This document shows positions 43,178-51,228 of a stretch of 54,862 nucleotides of DNA, one piece after another. A program made the translations under genes and the position numbers. Origin of the DNA: Clostridium sp. AF27-2AA (GTDB taxonomy: Bacteria; Bacillota; Clostridia; Lachnospirales; Lachnospiraceae). The stretch is taken from the NCBI RefSeq assembly GCF_003478505.1, contig NZ_QUFI01000022.1, positions 251 to 55,112 of the forward strand, in the 5' to 3' direction. Below the pieces are notes generated by a model. It did not search any database and was not told the origin of the DNA. It saw nothing but the letters and a program-made list of their open reading frames with translations. The stretch's first letter is position 1; each line of letters opens with the position of its first letter.

Positions 43178-43228
43178 AATACACCTCTTGTGCTATACTG
43201 TTAGTCAGTAGAGAGAGGTGTATTTTTT
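43178..43228 (+). terminator. Inverted repeat: trpXYZ terminator that contains the next gene's ribosome site
   Basis: AATACACCTCT (43178-43188) pairs perfectly with AGAGGTGTATT (43214-43224), followed by TTTT. The right arm includes the AGAGAGG ribosome site of the kinase gene at 43229. A TATACT (43194-43199) in the loop is a candidate -10 whose transcript (start about 43206) would lack the left arm. Confidence 0.65.
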
Positions 43229-44344
43229 ATGAAGTTAAAAACGCGTCTTGCCATTGCATTCGTGACATTCAGCGTCCTCCCAATCATGTTTGTGGGACTG
43301 ATGCTGTCGGTGGGCCGTCTGTTTATGGTCTACCGGATGGATGAATTTGCTCCGGAAGTCAAAACTATGGTGGCCCAGCTGATGATCACGGCGGTGCTGA
43401 TGCTGATGTTTATCTGCGGTTCCCTGACCATCTGGGTGTACCGTTCCATCCTGCGTCCGCTGAGCAAGCTTCAGGAGGCAACCAGAAAGATCCGGGATGG
43501 CAATCTGGATTTCACCCTGGATATCGAGGAAGATGATGAGATCGGGGAGCTGTGTCAGGACTTTGAGGAGATGCGCATCCGTTTAAAGGAGAGTGCCGAG
43601 CAGAAGATACAGTATGACAATGAAAATAAGGAACTGATCAGCAACATTTCCCACGATCTGAAAACGCCGATCACGGCCATTAAGGGCTATGTGGAGGGTA
43701 TTCTGGACGGTGTGGCCTCCTCGCCGGAAAAGCTGGAGAAATATATCCGTACCATTTATAACAAGGCCAACGACATGGACCGGCTGATTGATGAGCTGAC
43801 CTTTTATTCCAAGATTGATACCAACAAGATTCCCTATACCTTCAATAAGATCAATGTCAACAGCTACTTCCGTGACTGTGCGGAGGAGGTTGGCCTGGAT
43901 ATGGAATCCCGGGGCATTGAGCTGGGGTATTTTAACTATGTCAATGAGGATGTGGAAGTCATTGCCGACGCGGAGCAGATGAAGCGTGTCATCAACAACA
44001 TCATCAGCAACTCTGTCAAATATCTGGATAAGCCGAAGGGCATCATCAACATCCGCATCAAGGATGTGGGCGATTTTATTCAGGTGGAGATTGAGGATAA
44101 TGGCCGGGGCATTGCCACCAAGGATCTGCCCTATATCTTTGACCGGTTCTACCGCACGGATTCCTCCCGGAATTCGTCCAAGGGCGGAAGCGGCATCGGC
44201 CTTTCCATTGTCAAGAAGATCATTGAAGATCACGGCGGCCGCATCTGGGCCACCAGCAAAGAAGGAATCGGCACGGAAATGCATTTTGTGCTGAGAAAAT
44301 ATCAGGAGGTAATACAAAATGAGCAGCAGAATTCTGATCATTGA
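43229..44344 (+). CDS. Sensor histidine kinase (HAMP, VanS/BaeS-like)
   Basis: A 371-residue kinase with two membrane segments (about 8-33 and 50-72) and only a very short outer loop, so it probably senses within the membrane or through a partner. HAMP (SILRPLSKLQEATRKIRDGN) leads to the H-box with His142 (ISNISHDLKTPITA), then NNIISNSVKYLD, DNGRGIA, FDRFYRTD and GGSGIGLSI. It overlaps the regulator gene by 26 nt. The gene order is kinase first. Confidence 0.95.
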   Translation: MKLKTRLAIAFVTFSVLPIMFVGLMLSVGRLFMVYRMDEFAPEVKTMVAQLMITAVLMLMFICGSLTIWVYRSILRPLSKLQEATRKIRDGNLDFTLDIEEDDEIGELCQDFEEMRIRLKESAEQKIQYDNENKELISNISHDLKTPITAIKGYVEGILDGVASSPEKLEKYIRTIYNKANDMDRLIDELTFYSKIDTNKIPYTFNKINVNSYFRDCAEEVGLDMESRGIELGYFNYVNEDVEVIADAEQMKRVINNIISNSVKYLDKPKGIINIRIKDVGDFIQVEIEDNGRGIATKDLPYIFDRFYRTDSSRNSSKGGSGIGLSIVKKIIEDHGGRIWATSKEGIGTEMHFVLRKYQEVIQNEQQNSDH

Positions 44345-45011
44345 AGATGAGACTAGCATCGCGGAGCTCGAGAAGGATTATCTGGAGTTAAGCGGTTTTG
44401 AAGTAGAACTGGAGGAGCAGGGAGATGTGGGCCTAGAGCGGGCCTTGAATGAAGATTTTGATCTTCTGATCCTGGACCTCATGCTTCCGGGCATGGATGG
44501 ATTTGAAATCTGCAAACGGTTCCGGGAAGTCAAGAATACGCCCATCATCATGATTTCCGCCAAAAAGGATGATATCGACAAGATCCGCGGCCTGGGCCTG
44601 GGCGCCGATGATTACATGACGAAACCTTTTAGTCCAAGTGAGATGGTGGCCCGGGTGAAGGCTCATCTGGCCCGCTATGAGCGCCTGATCGGAAGTGGAA
44701 GCCCGGAGAATGAGATCATTGAGATCCGCGGGTTAAAGATTGACAAGACAGCCCGCAGAGTCTGGGTGAACGGCGAGGAGAAAAACTTTACCACCAAGGA
44801 GTTCGATCTCTTAACTTTTCTGGCCCAGAATCCAAACCATGTATACACGAAGGAAGAACTGTTCCGGGAAATCTGGGATATGGATTCCATCGGAGACATT
44901 GCCACAGTAACTGTGCATATCAAAAAGATTCGTGAGAAAATCGAGTTCAATACCGCAAAGCCGCAGTATATTGAGACCATCTGGGGCGTGGGATATCGGT
45001 TCAAGGTATAA
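44319..45011 (+). CDS. OmpR-type response regulator
   Basis: A 230-residue regulator partnered with the overlapping kinase. AGGAGG lies 9 nt before ATG 44319 inside the kinase gene. Receiver residues: ED (9-10), Asp53 (LILDLMLPGMDG) and Lys in TKPFSPS. The winged-helix domain has RRVWVNGEEKNFTTKEFDLL and the end WGVGYRFKV. An L,D-transpeptidase gene follows 22 nt later, so a cell-wall role is plausible. Confidence 0.95.
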   Translation: MSSRILIIEDETSIAELEKDYLELSGFEVELEEQGDVGLERALNEDFDLLILDLMLPGMDGFEICKRFREVKNTPIIMISAKKDDIDKIRGLGLGADDYMTKPFSPSEMVARVKAHLARYERLIGSGSPENEIIEIRGLKIDKTARRVWVNGEEKNFTTKEFDLLTFLAQNPNHVYTKEELFREIWDMDSIGDIATVTVHIKKIREKIEFNTAKPQYIETIWGVGYRFKV

Positions 45012-45033
45012 AAGAAGAAAGGCAGGATAAAAC

Positions 45034-45879
45034 ATGGGAATCCATGCAGGAATTTATATGGCGGCAGCCATTCTTTCCGCACCGGTTCTGACGGCAGGCG
45101 GTGGACAGAATACGGCGGCGGCAACCAACGTAAGTTTTGACGCACCGCAGCAGAGCGGAAGCGGGGAGGCAGAAAATCAGATGGAAGGTAAGACAGATAC
45201 AACAGAAGTAACGGCAGCATCGGCCCAGGCGGGGACCGCAGACGCATCCCGCTTTGTGCTTCCGGAAGAAGCAAGGGTGCTGGTGATCGTGGAAGGAACC
45301 GGCGGTTCTAACTGTAATGTTTACGCCTTTGAGCGGAGCAGCGCGGCAGGAGCCTGGGAGAAACGGCTGGAGACCACCGGGCATCTCGGTATGAACGGCA
45401 TGAGCAACCACCGTCACTCCGGAGATAAGACTACGCCGATCGGAGTATTTAAAATGAATACCCCGTTCGGACAGGCCAAAGCGCTGGAGGGATTTCCTTC
45501 TGATTATATTCAGGTGGATGATACCTATGTCTGGGAGGATGACACCAACAAAATGAGCCGTGACCTTTCCAAAGAGGGTGAACGGGTTGGCAGCAGCGGC
45601 TATGCCGGATATTATGATTACGCCATCGATGCCGGATTCAATCCGAACGGCATCAAGAATCAGGGCTCCGCGCTGTTTTTACACTGCTCCGGTGAGTTTA
45701 AGGAGTACACCTCCGGCTGCGTGGCCATCGAGAAAGACCAGATGGCCCAGATCATGAAGCTGTATGGAAAGTACGGCAGCGGCGCATCCTTTATCGCCCA
45801 GGCACCGAAAGGAACCTTTGAGCAGATTTATAATACCTATGGAACGAACCAGGGATTATCACCGGAGCGGAACTTTTAA
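45034..45879 (+). CDS. L,D-transpeptidase (YkuD domain), secreted
   Basis: A 281-residue protein with an N-terminal hydrophobic segment (IYMAAAILSAPVLTAGGG), then an Ala/Thr/Glu-rich linker to about residue 70. The YkuD catalytic site is seen in order: GDKTTPIGVFKMNTPFG, His217 (LFLHCSG) and Cys229 (TSGCVAI). It would form 3-3 cross-links in peptidoglycan or attach proteins to it. It is 22 nt after the regulator gene and likely in the same operon. Confidence 0.9.
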   Translation: MGIHAGIYMAAAILSAPVLTAGGGQNTAAATNVSFDAPQQSGSGEAENQMEGKTDTTEVTAASAQAGTADASRFVLPEEARVLVIVEGTGGSNCNVYAFERSSAAGAWEKRLETTGHLGMNGMSNHRHSGDKTTPIGVFKMNTPFGQAKALEGFPSDYIQVDDTYVWEDDTNKMSRDLSKEGERVGSSGYAGYYDYAIDAGFNPNGIKNQGSALFLHCSGEFKEYTSGCVAIEKDQMAQIMKLYGKYGSGASFIAQAPKGTFEQIYNTYGTNQGLSPERNF

Positions 45880-45899
45880 AGAATATTGAAAATAGAATG

Positions 45900-45931
45900 G
45901 CATCCTGCTGAGAATGTAGGGTGCTGTTCTT
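45900..45931 (+). terminator. Weak terminator after the L,D-transpeptidase gene
   Basis: GCATCCTGC pairs with GTAGGGTGC (two wobbles), followed by TGTTCTT. Confidence 0.4.
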
Positions 45932-45992
45932 AATATTAGTGAAAAATGGATACTGCCAGATTGCACATGCCAGATTGCACTCGAAAAGAAAA

Positions 45993-46021
45993 TTGACATT
46001 CCAAAATCCGTATGTTAGAAT
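45993..46021 (+). promoter_or_regulatory. Promoter of the DEAD-box helicase gene
   Basis: Perfect TTGACA (45993-45998), 17 nt, TAGAAT (46016-46021). Transcription would start near 46028, giving a leader of about 170 nt. Confidence 0.75.
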
Positions 46022-46037
46022 ACAAAATTGTGCTGAA

Positions 46038-46072
46038 GAAGATTCAGAATACCATCCTGAATCTTCTTTTTT
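46038..46072 (+). terminator. Intrinsic terminator inside the helicase leader
   Basis: GAAGATTCAG (46038-46047) pairs with CTGAATCTTC (46057-46066) and is followed by six T's. It lies about 10 nt downstream of the expected transcription start. The rest of the leader (46073-46196) has further short inverted repeats such as TGTTCC-CCCACT-GGAACA. Confidence 0.75.
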
Positions 46073-46196
46073 CATGTGATTGTGTGCAAAAATCTGTCGG
46101 TGGCAGGTATTTGCATGCCTGAGACCGAGGTGTTCCCCCACTGGAACAAACTTTCGGAAACCCGAAAACAGATTGTAAATAGAATGAGGAAAATGA

Positions 46197-47885
46197 ATGG
46201 AAACAGTAAAATTTGAAGAGTTACAGTTAGATGACCGCATCCTGCGTGCCGTGACCGACATGGGATTTGAGGAGGCTTCCCCGATCCAGGCGAAGGCCAT
46301 TCCGGTGGAGCTGGAGGGCTACGATATCATCGGCCAGGCTCAGACCGGAACCGGTAAGACCGCAGCATTCGGCATTCCGCTTCTTCAGAAGATCGACCCG
46401 AAGAAGAAAAAGCTGCAGGCCATCGCTCTTTGCCCGACCCGTGAGCTGGCTATCCAGGTAGCAGATGAGATCCGCAATCTGGCAAAGTATATGCACGGCA
46501 TCAAGATCCTGCCGATCTACGGCGGACAGGATATCGTGCGCCAGATCCGTGGTTTAAAGGACGGTACCCAGATCATCATCGGTACTCCAGGCCGTGTTAT
46601 GGACCATATGCGCCGCAAGACCGTGAAGTTTGACCAGGTACATACCGTAGTACTGGATGAGGCAGATGAGATGCTGAACATGGGCTTCTTAGAGGATATG
46701 GAGACCATCTTAAGCCAGCTTCCGGAGGAGCGCCAGACCGTGATGTTCTCCGCAACCATGCCGGCAGCGATCCAGAAGATTGCAGAGAACTTCCAGAAGG
46801 ATCCGCAGATTGTCAAGGTGGTAAAGAAAGAACTGACGGTGCCGAAGGTAACCCAGTATTATTATGAAGTAAAGCCGAAGACCAAGGTAGAGGTTATGTG
46901 CCGTCTGCTTGATATGTATGCTCCGAAGCTTTCCGTAGCGTTCTGCAATACTAAAAAGCAGGTGGATGAGTTGGTAACCGAGCTGCAGGGCCGCGGTTAC
47001 TTTGCAGAGGGATTGCACGGTGACTTAAAGCAGGTACAGCGTGACCGCGTCATGAACAGCTTCCGTAACGGACGCACCGAGATCCTGGTGGCAACCGATG
47101 TGGCTGCCCGCGGTATCGATGTCGATGACGTAGAGGCAGTATTCAACTACGATATCCCGCAGGATGACGAGTACTATGTACACCGTATCGGCCGTACCGG
47201 ACGTGCAGGCCGCGAAGGTATCGCATTCAACTTTGTGGTAGGACGCGAGGTATACAAGCTGCGTGACATCCAGCGTTACTGCAAGACCAAGATCATTCCG
47301 CAGGCAATTCCGTCCCTGGATGACATTACCGAGATCAAGGCAGAGAAGATCCTGGATCAGGCAAAGGAAGTTCTGGCAGACATGGATTTAAACCGCATTT
47401 CCCATATCATCGAGAAGAAGCTGTTAGAGGAGGATTATACTTCCCTGGAGCTGGCAGCAGCGCTGCTTCGCATGAACATGGGTGAGGAGAATGAGGATAT
47501 CATCTTCGACAACCGTCCGGCAAGATCCCTGGACGATCTGGATTCCAGACGCGACCGCGGTGACCGTGGAAATGGCCGCGGCAGAAGAGAGGGCAAGGGA
47601 AGAGACGGACGAAATGGCCGCGGCAGAAAGAATCAGGATGACGCGGATATGGCCCGCCTGTTCATCAACATCGGAAAAGACCAGAAGGTAAAACCGGGAG
47701 ATATCCTCGGTGCCATCGCAGGGGAGTCTGGCATTTCCGGCCGTCTGGTGGGAAGCATTGACATGTACGACAAGTACACCTTCGTAGAAGTTCCGCAGGA
47801 CTGCGCAGAGGAAGTACTGGAGTGCATGAAAAACGCCCGCATCAAAGGAAAATCCATTCATATGGAACAGGCGAACGGGAGATAG
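46197..47885 (+). CDS. DEAD-box RNA helicase with DbpA-type RNA-binding domain (CshA/DeaD-like)
   Basis: A 562-residue RNA helicase. Q motif (ASPIQAKAIP), Walker A AQTGTGKT (48-55), DEAD (154-157), SAT and HRIGRTGRAGR are intact. After the core comes an Arg/Gly/Asp-rich linker (about 435-480, RGDRGNGRGRR and similar) and a C-terminal DbpA RNA-binding domain (ARLFINIGKDQKVKPGDILG). Relatives act in ribosome assembly and mRNA decay and are often cold-induced. A weak ribosome site (GAGGAAA) precedes ATG 46197. Confidence 0.94.
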   Translation: METVKFEELQLDDRILRAVTDMGFEEASPIQAKAIPVELEGYDIIGQAQTGTGKTAAFGIPLLQKIDPKKKKLQAIALCPTRELAIQVADEIRNLAKYMHGIKILPIYGGQDIVRQIRGLKDGTQIIIGTPGRVMDHMRRKTVKFDQVHTVVLDEADEMLNMGFLEDMETILSQLPEERQTVMFSATMPAAIQKIAENFQKDPQIVKVVKKELTVPKVTQYYYEVKPKTKVEVMCRLLDMYAPKLSVAFCNTKKQVDELVTELQGRGYFAEGLHGDLKQVQRDRVMNSFRNGRTEILVATDVAARGIDVDDVEAVFNYDIPQDDEYYVHRIGRTGRAGREGIAFNFVVGREVYKLRDIQRYCKTKIIPQAIPSLDDITEIKAEKILDQAKEVLADMDLNRISHIIEKKLLEEDYTSLELAAALLRMNMGEENEDIIFDNRPARSLDDLDSRRDRGDRGNGRGRREGKGRDGRNGRGRKNQDDADMARLFINIGKDQKVKPGDILGAIAGESGISGRLVGSIDMYDKYTFVEVPQDCAEEVLECMKNARIKGKSIHMEQANGR

Positions 47886-47922
47886 GTAGGAATTTTCTGA
47901 ACTAAATATAGGTTTTCACACG

Positions 47923-47952
47923 AAGGCGCGTATGGAAAGTACGCGCCTTTTG
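47923..47952 (+). terminator. Terminator after the helicase gene
   Basis: AAGGCGCGTA-TGGAAAG-TACGCGCCTT followed by TTG; a 10-bp perfect GC-rich stem. Confidence 0.85.
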
Positions 47953-47992
47953 TGCTAAAATGAACTTATCATATGCACAGGAGGACACGGAC

Positions 47993-48790
47993 ATGAAACA
48001 GTTTGGATTTATTGGCATGGGCAACATGGGCTACGCGATCTTAAAAGGTCTTTTAAAGACCGTGGCACCGGATCAGCTCATTTTTTCTGCAAGAAATAAA
48101 GCACATATGGAGCAGGTGGCAGCGGAGACCGGAGTTTCTTACGCCGCAGACAATGTAACCTGCGCGAAGGAAAGCGCCTGTCTGGTGCTGGCGGTAAAGC
48201 CACAGCAGTTTGATACGGTTATCGGAGAAATCCGGAGTGCGGTGACAGAGGAACAGATCATCATTTCCATCGCCCCGGGTATCACGATTGAGAATCTACA
48301 GGCCCGCTTTGGAAAGAAATGCCGCATTGTCCGGGCTATGCCGAATACTCCGGCTCTGGTTGGCGAAGGCATGACGGGTGTCTGCTATGACCAGGCACTG
48401 TTTTCTGAGGAAGAGAAGCAGACGATTGAAACGCTCTTTACTTCCTTTGGCCGCATGACGATCGTAGAAGAGAAGCTGATGGATGCGGTGGTATGTGCCA
48501 GCGGCAGTTCTCCTGCCTATGTTTATATGTTTATTGAGGCGCTGGCAGACAGCGCCGTAAAATACGGCATTCCGCGGGCAGATGCGTACAAGCTGGTGGC
48601 CCAGACCGTGCTTGGAAGCGCAAAGATGGTGCTGGAGACCGGAGAGCATCCGGGACTCTTAAAAGACAAGGTCTGCTCCCCGGGAGGAACCACCATTGCA
48701 GGAGTGGCTGCCCTGGAGGAGTATGGCATGCGCAATGCCGTGATCAAGGCAACCGATGCCTGCTACGCAAAATGTAAGGGAATCCAGTAA
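47993..48790 (+). CDS. proC: Pyrroline-5-carboxylate reductase
   Basis: A 265-residue enzyme for the last step of proline synthesis. ATG 47993 (MKQFGFIGMGNMGYAILKGL) follows AGGAGG; the frame from 47960 is rejected. The NAD(P)-binding GxGxMG is at residues 8-13. The C-terminal signature VCSPGGTTIAGVAALEEYGM is complete. A Nudix gene follows 14 nt downstream. Confidence 0.96.
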   Translation: MKQFGFIGMGNMGYAILKGLLKTVAPDQLIFSARNKAHMEQVAAETGVSYAADNVTCAKESACLVLAVKPQQFDTVIGEIRSAVTEEQIIISIAPGITIENLQARFGKKCRIVRAMPNTPALVGEGMTGVCYDQALFSEEEKQTIETLFTSFGRMTIVEEKLMDAVVCASGSSPAYVYMFIEALADSAVKYGIPRADAYKLVAQTVLGSAKMVLETGEHPGLLKDKVCSPGGTTIAGVAALEEYGMRNAVIKATDACYAKCKGIQ

Positions 48791-48804
48791 AGGAGAAATT
48801 CATC

Positions 48805-49395
48805 ATGAACATGGAAGAAAAACAGAATCAGAATGCTGGCCAGCCGGAGAACAAGGCTAAAATTGAGCCGGTCATCCGCAAGGACCGCCAGCTGAAATAT
48901 ACCGGAAATATTTTAAAGATATACGAGGATACCGTGATCGCGAATGGTCATGAGGCTCACTGGGATTATATTCATCATGACGGAGCTGCGGCTGTAGTAG
49001 CTGTGGCAGATGACGGTCAGCTTCTTATGGTACGTCAGTACCGTAATGCCCTGGACCGGGAGACTCTGGAGATTCCGGCGGGGAAACTGGATGCGCCGGA
49101 GGAACCGAAAATTGAGTGCGCTTACCGGGAACTGGAGGAGGAGACCGGATACCGCTGTGAGAAGCTGGAATATCTGATGAGCCTGAACACCACAGTTGCG
49201 TTTTGCGATGAGGCCATTGATGTGTTTGTAGCCAGAAACCTGATTCCGTCCCATCAGCATCTGGATGAGGATGAGGTAATCAACGTGGAGCGCTGGAGCG
49301 TGGAAGACCTCCAGCAGCTTATTTATACAGGCAAGATGACCGATGCCAAGACCGTAGCGGCGATTATGGCTTACGCGGCAAAATACGGAAAATAG
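48805..49395 (+). CDS. Nudix hydrolase, ADP-ribose pyrophosphatase-like
   Basis: A 196-residue protein. AAAGGAG precedes ATG 48805. The fold resembles NudF: VIRKDRQLKYTGNILKIYED start, LLMVRQYRNALDRETLEIPA, then the Nudix box AGKLDAPEEPKIECAYRELE and EETGY with one extra residue, then NTTVAFCDEAIDVFVARNL. It likely hydrolyses ADP-ribose. The neighbourhood nudF - membrane protein - xerD is like that in Bacillus. Confidence 0.92.
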   Translation: MNMEEKQNQNAGQPENKAKIEPVIRKDRQLKYTGNILKIYEDTVIANGHEAHWDYIHHDGAAAVVAVADDGQLLMVRQYRNALDRETLEIPAGKLDAPEEPKIECAYRELEEETGYRCEKLEYLMSLNTTVAFCDEAIDVFVARNLIPSHQHLDEDEVINVERWSVEDLQQLIYTGKMTDAKTVAAIMAYAAKYGK

Positions 49396-49461
49396 GAAAG
49401 AGAAAAATTTGAATACCGGGTCATGCTGACCGCATAGGATAGAAAAAACGATGGAGTTTTT

Positions 49462-49986
49462 ATGAGACTGGAACGTTCCATAACAGTCCTTGCGGCAGCG
49501 GTTCTGGCTGGATGGCTGCTTGCTGTGCTTTTGTGCAATGGACTGTTTTACAGAAATATCGTAAATTATGAAATCCTGTATCATGGAATGGCAGAATGCT
49601 GGGCTCAGGCAGCTGTGCGAAGCCGTACCGGGAAAATTTGTCTTCTGGCAGTCCGGGTTCTGCAGGTGGCAGCAGTGGCCTGCATTACCTGCAGCAGGCT
49701 TCGACGGACTGGAAGTCTGTTTCTGGGAACTGCCATTGGCTTTTGCGGTGGAGTGTTTTTCAGTCTTCTGGTCTGGAGCTGCGGCATGGCCGGAGGCTTT
49801 TTGTTTCTGGCGGCCGGTTTCCCTCAGGATCTGGCTTATCTGCCCTGCCTGTTCCTGCTTCTGGTCAGTGGAAGATCGGACCGGACTGTGCAGAAGGACC
49901 GGTTTTTTTGCATCATTTTGTTTTTGCTGGCGGGGGGGATCTGGATGGAGCTCTATGTCAGCCCGCTGATCGTGAAATTGTTCTAA
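49462..49986 (+). CDS. Membrane protein, possible SpoIIM-like by position
   Basis: A 174-residue protein with four to five membrane helices: ITVLAAAVLAGWLLAVLLC, ICLLAVRVLQVAAVACITC, LGTAIGFCGGVFFSLLVWSC, GGFLFLAAGFPQDLAYLPCL and FCIILFLLAGGIWMELYVSP. I do not recognise it by sequence. In B. subtilis spoIIM lies between nudF and xerD (ripX), and this gene holds the same place. A diverged SpoIIM is therefore possible but unproven. No clear ribosome site is seen; GGAG lies near 49452. Two other frames also stay open here, but this frame has the most membrane-like composition. Confidence 0.7.
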   Translation: MRLERSITVLAAAVLAGWLLAVLLCNGLFYRNIVNYEILYHGMAECWAQAAVRSRTGKICLLAVRVLQVAAVACITCSRLRRTGSLFLGTAIGFCGGVFFSLLVWSCGMAGGFLFLAAGFPQDLAYLPCLFLLLVSGRSDRTVQKDRFFCIILFLLAGGIWMELYVSPLIVKLF

Positions 49987-50005
49987 AAAAATACAATGCG
50001 AAAAT

Positions 50006-50056
50006 TACAACATGTTGAGATAGAAGAAAATACGTCTCCAACATGTTGTATTTTTT
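50006..50056 (+). terminator. Terminator after the membrane-protein gene
   Basis: TACAACATGTTG (50006-50017) pairs perfectly with CAACATGTTGTA (50039-50050), followed by TTTTTT. The inner part AGA...TCT extends the stem. Confidence 0.85.
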
Positions 50057-50100
50057 ATGTTAATCATGTCAAAATGGGCCGAAAAGTGGGAAATATGTGT

Positions 50101-50129
50101 TTGATTTTATAGGAAAATGCGGATATAAT
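50101..50129 (+). promoter_or_regulatory. xerD: Promoter of xerD
   Basis: TTGATT (50101-50106), 17 nt, perfect TATAAT (50124-50129). The leader to ATG 50250 is about 115 nt. Confidence 0.75.
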
Positions 50130-50249
50130 GGTATTCACATTGCCGAAATATGCGTGTTTTATGGGATTTCAGGGCAGAAGACAGCCCGGGCCCGTCACTG
50201 CAGGAATGGACTGGAAATACCGTTTTTGGGGAAGTTGGAGTTTAAGAAT

Positions 50250-51101
50250 ATGACGACAGAGATAGAGTCTTTTATCCATTATCTTGAGGATGTGAAACAA
50301 TCATCGAAAAATACCATAGTATCTTACCAGAGGGACTTAAGGCAGCTTAAGGAGTATCTGGAGCGTCAGGGAATCGAGGAGCCGTCTAAGGTAACAAGAA
50401 CCAGTCTGAATTCCTACATTTCCTATCTGGAACGAAAGGGAAAGGCCACAACGACCATATCCCGGATCCTTGCATCCACGAAAGCGTTCTTTCATTATGA
50501 ACTGATGGAGGGAAACATCCGCCGCGACCCGGCAGAGCTTTTGAAAACACCGAAAATTGAGAAAAAGATTCCGGTCATTCTTACTGTAGAAGAAGTGAAC
50601 CGTTTTCTGGAGCAGCCAGAAGGAGAGGGCGCAAAAGAATTGCGTGATAAAGCTATGCTGGAACTCCTTTACGCCACGGGAATCCGGGTATCTGAGCTGA
50701 TCGGACTGGAACTTCAGGATGTGAATCTGGCGGTGGGCTTTCTTACCTGCCGTGACGGGGAGAAGGAGCGGGTGATTCCCTTTGGCAAAAAGGTAAATCA
50801 GTATCTGCGGGCCTATCTGGAGAAAGCCAGACCGGAACTTTTGAAGGGGAATGAATCTACCTGGCTGTTTACCAACTGCAGCGGAAAGCAGATGTCACGC
50901 CAGGGATTCTGGAAAATCGTGAAATATTACGGGGACAAGGCTGAAATTCAGGTGGATATTACACCGCATACCCTGCGCCATTCCTTTGCCGCGCACCTGA
51001 TCAGCAGCGGCGCAGATATCCAGGCCGTACAGACTATGCTGGGCCATGCGGATCTGGCAACCACACTGGCTTATCAGGGGTACATCCAGAAACAGCATTA
51101 A
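50250..51101 (+). CDS. xerD: Tyrosine recombinase XerD, with short C-terminus
   Basis: A 283-residue tyrosine recombinase that resolves chromosome dimers. ATG 50250 (MTTEIESFIHYLEDVKQSSK) follows TTGGAG; the frame from 50097 would start upstream of the promoter. Catalytic residues: Arg146 (ATGIRVSEL), Lys172, His240 and Arg243 (HTLRHSFAAHL), His266 (LGHADL) and Tyr275 (TTLAYQG). The usual tail after Tyr (THVTRERLKEVYDKTHPRA-like) is replaced by QGYIQKQH and a stop, so the tail is about 12 residues short. That tail normally contacts the partner recombinase. Confidence 0.92.
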   Translation: MTTEIESFIHYLEDVKQSSKNTIVSYQRDLRQLKEYLERQGIEEPSKVTRTSLNSYISYLERKGKATTTISRILASTKAFFHYELMEGNIRRDPAELLKTPKIEKKIPVILTVEEVNRFLEQPEGEGAKELRDKAMLELLYATGIRVSELIGLELQDVNLAVGFLTCRDGEKERVIPFGKKVNQYLRAYLEKARPELLKGNESTWLFTNCSGKQMSRQGFWKIVKYYGDKAEIQVDITPHTLRHSFAAHLISSGADIQAVQTMLGHADLATTLAYQGYIQKQH

Positions 51102-51113
51102 GCAAAATAAGAT

Positions 51114-51150
51114 TTACAGGCGTCGCAGATTGCGTGCGCCTGTATTCTTT
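51114..51150 (+). terminator. Terminator after xerD
   Basis: ACAGGCG (51116-51122) pairs with CGCCTGT, then ATTCTTTT. Confidence 0.6.
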
Positions 51151-51228
51151 TCCGGAGAAAACGGTTCTCGTGACTTAAGAATTGTGATATACTGAAACAA
51201 GGTTTGTATACAAAGGAGCGGATACGGT

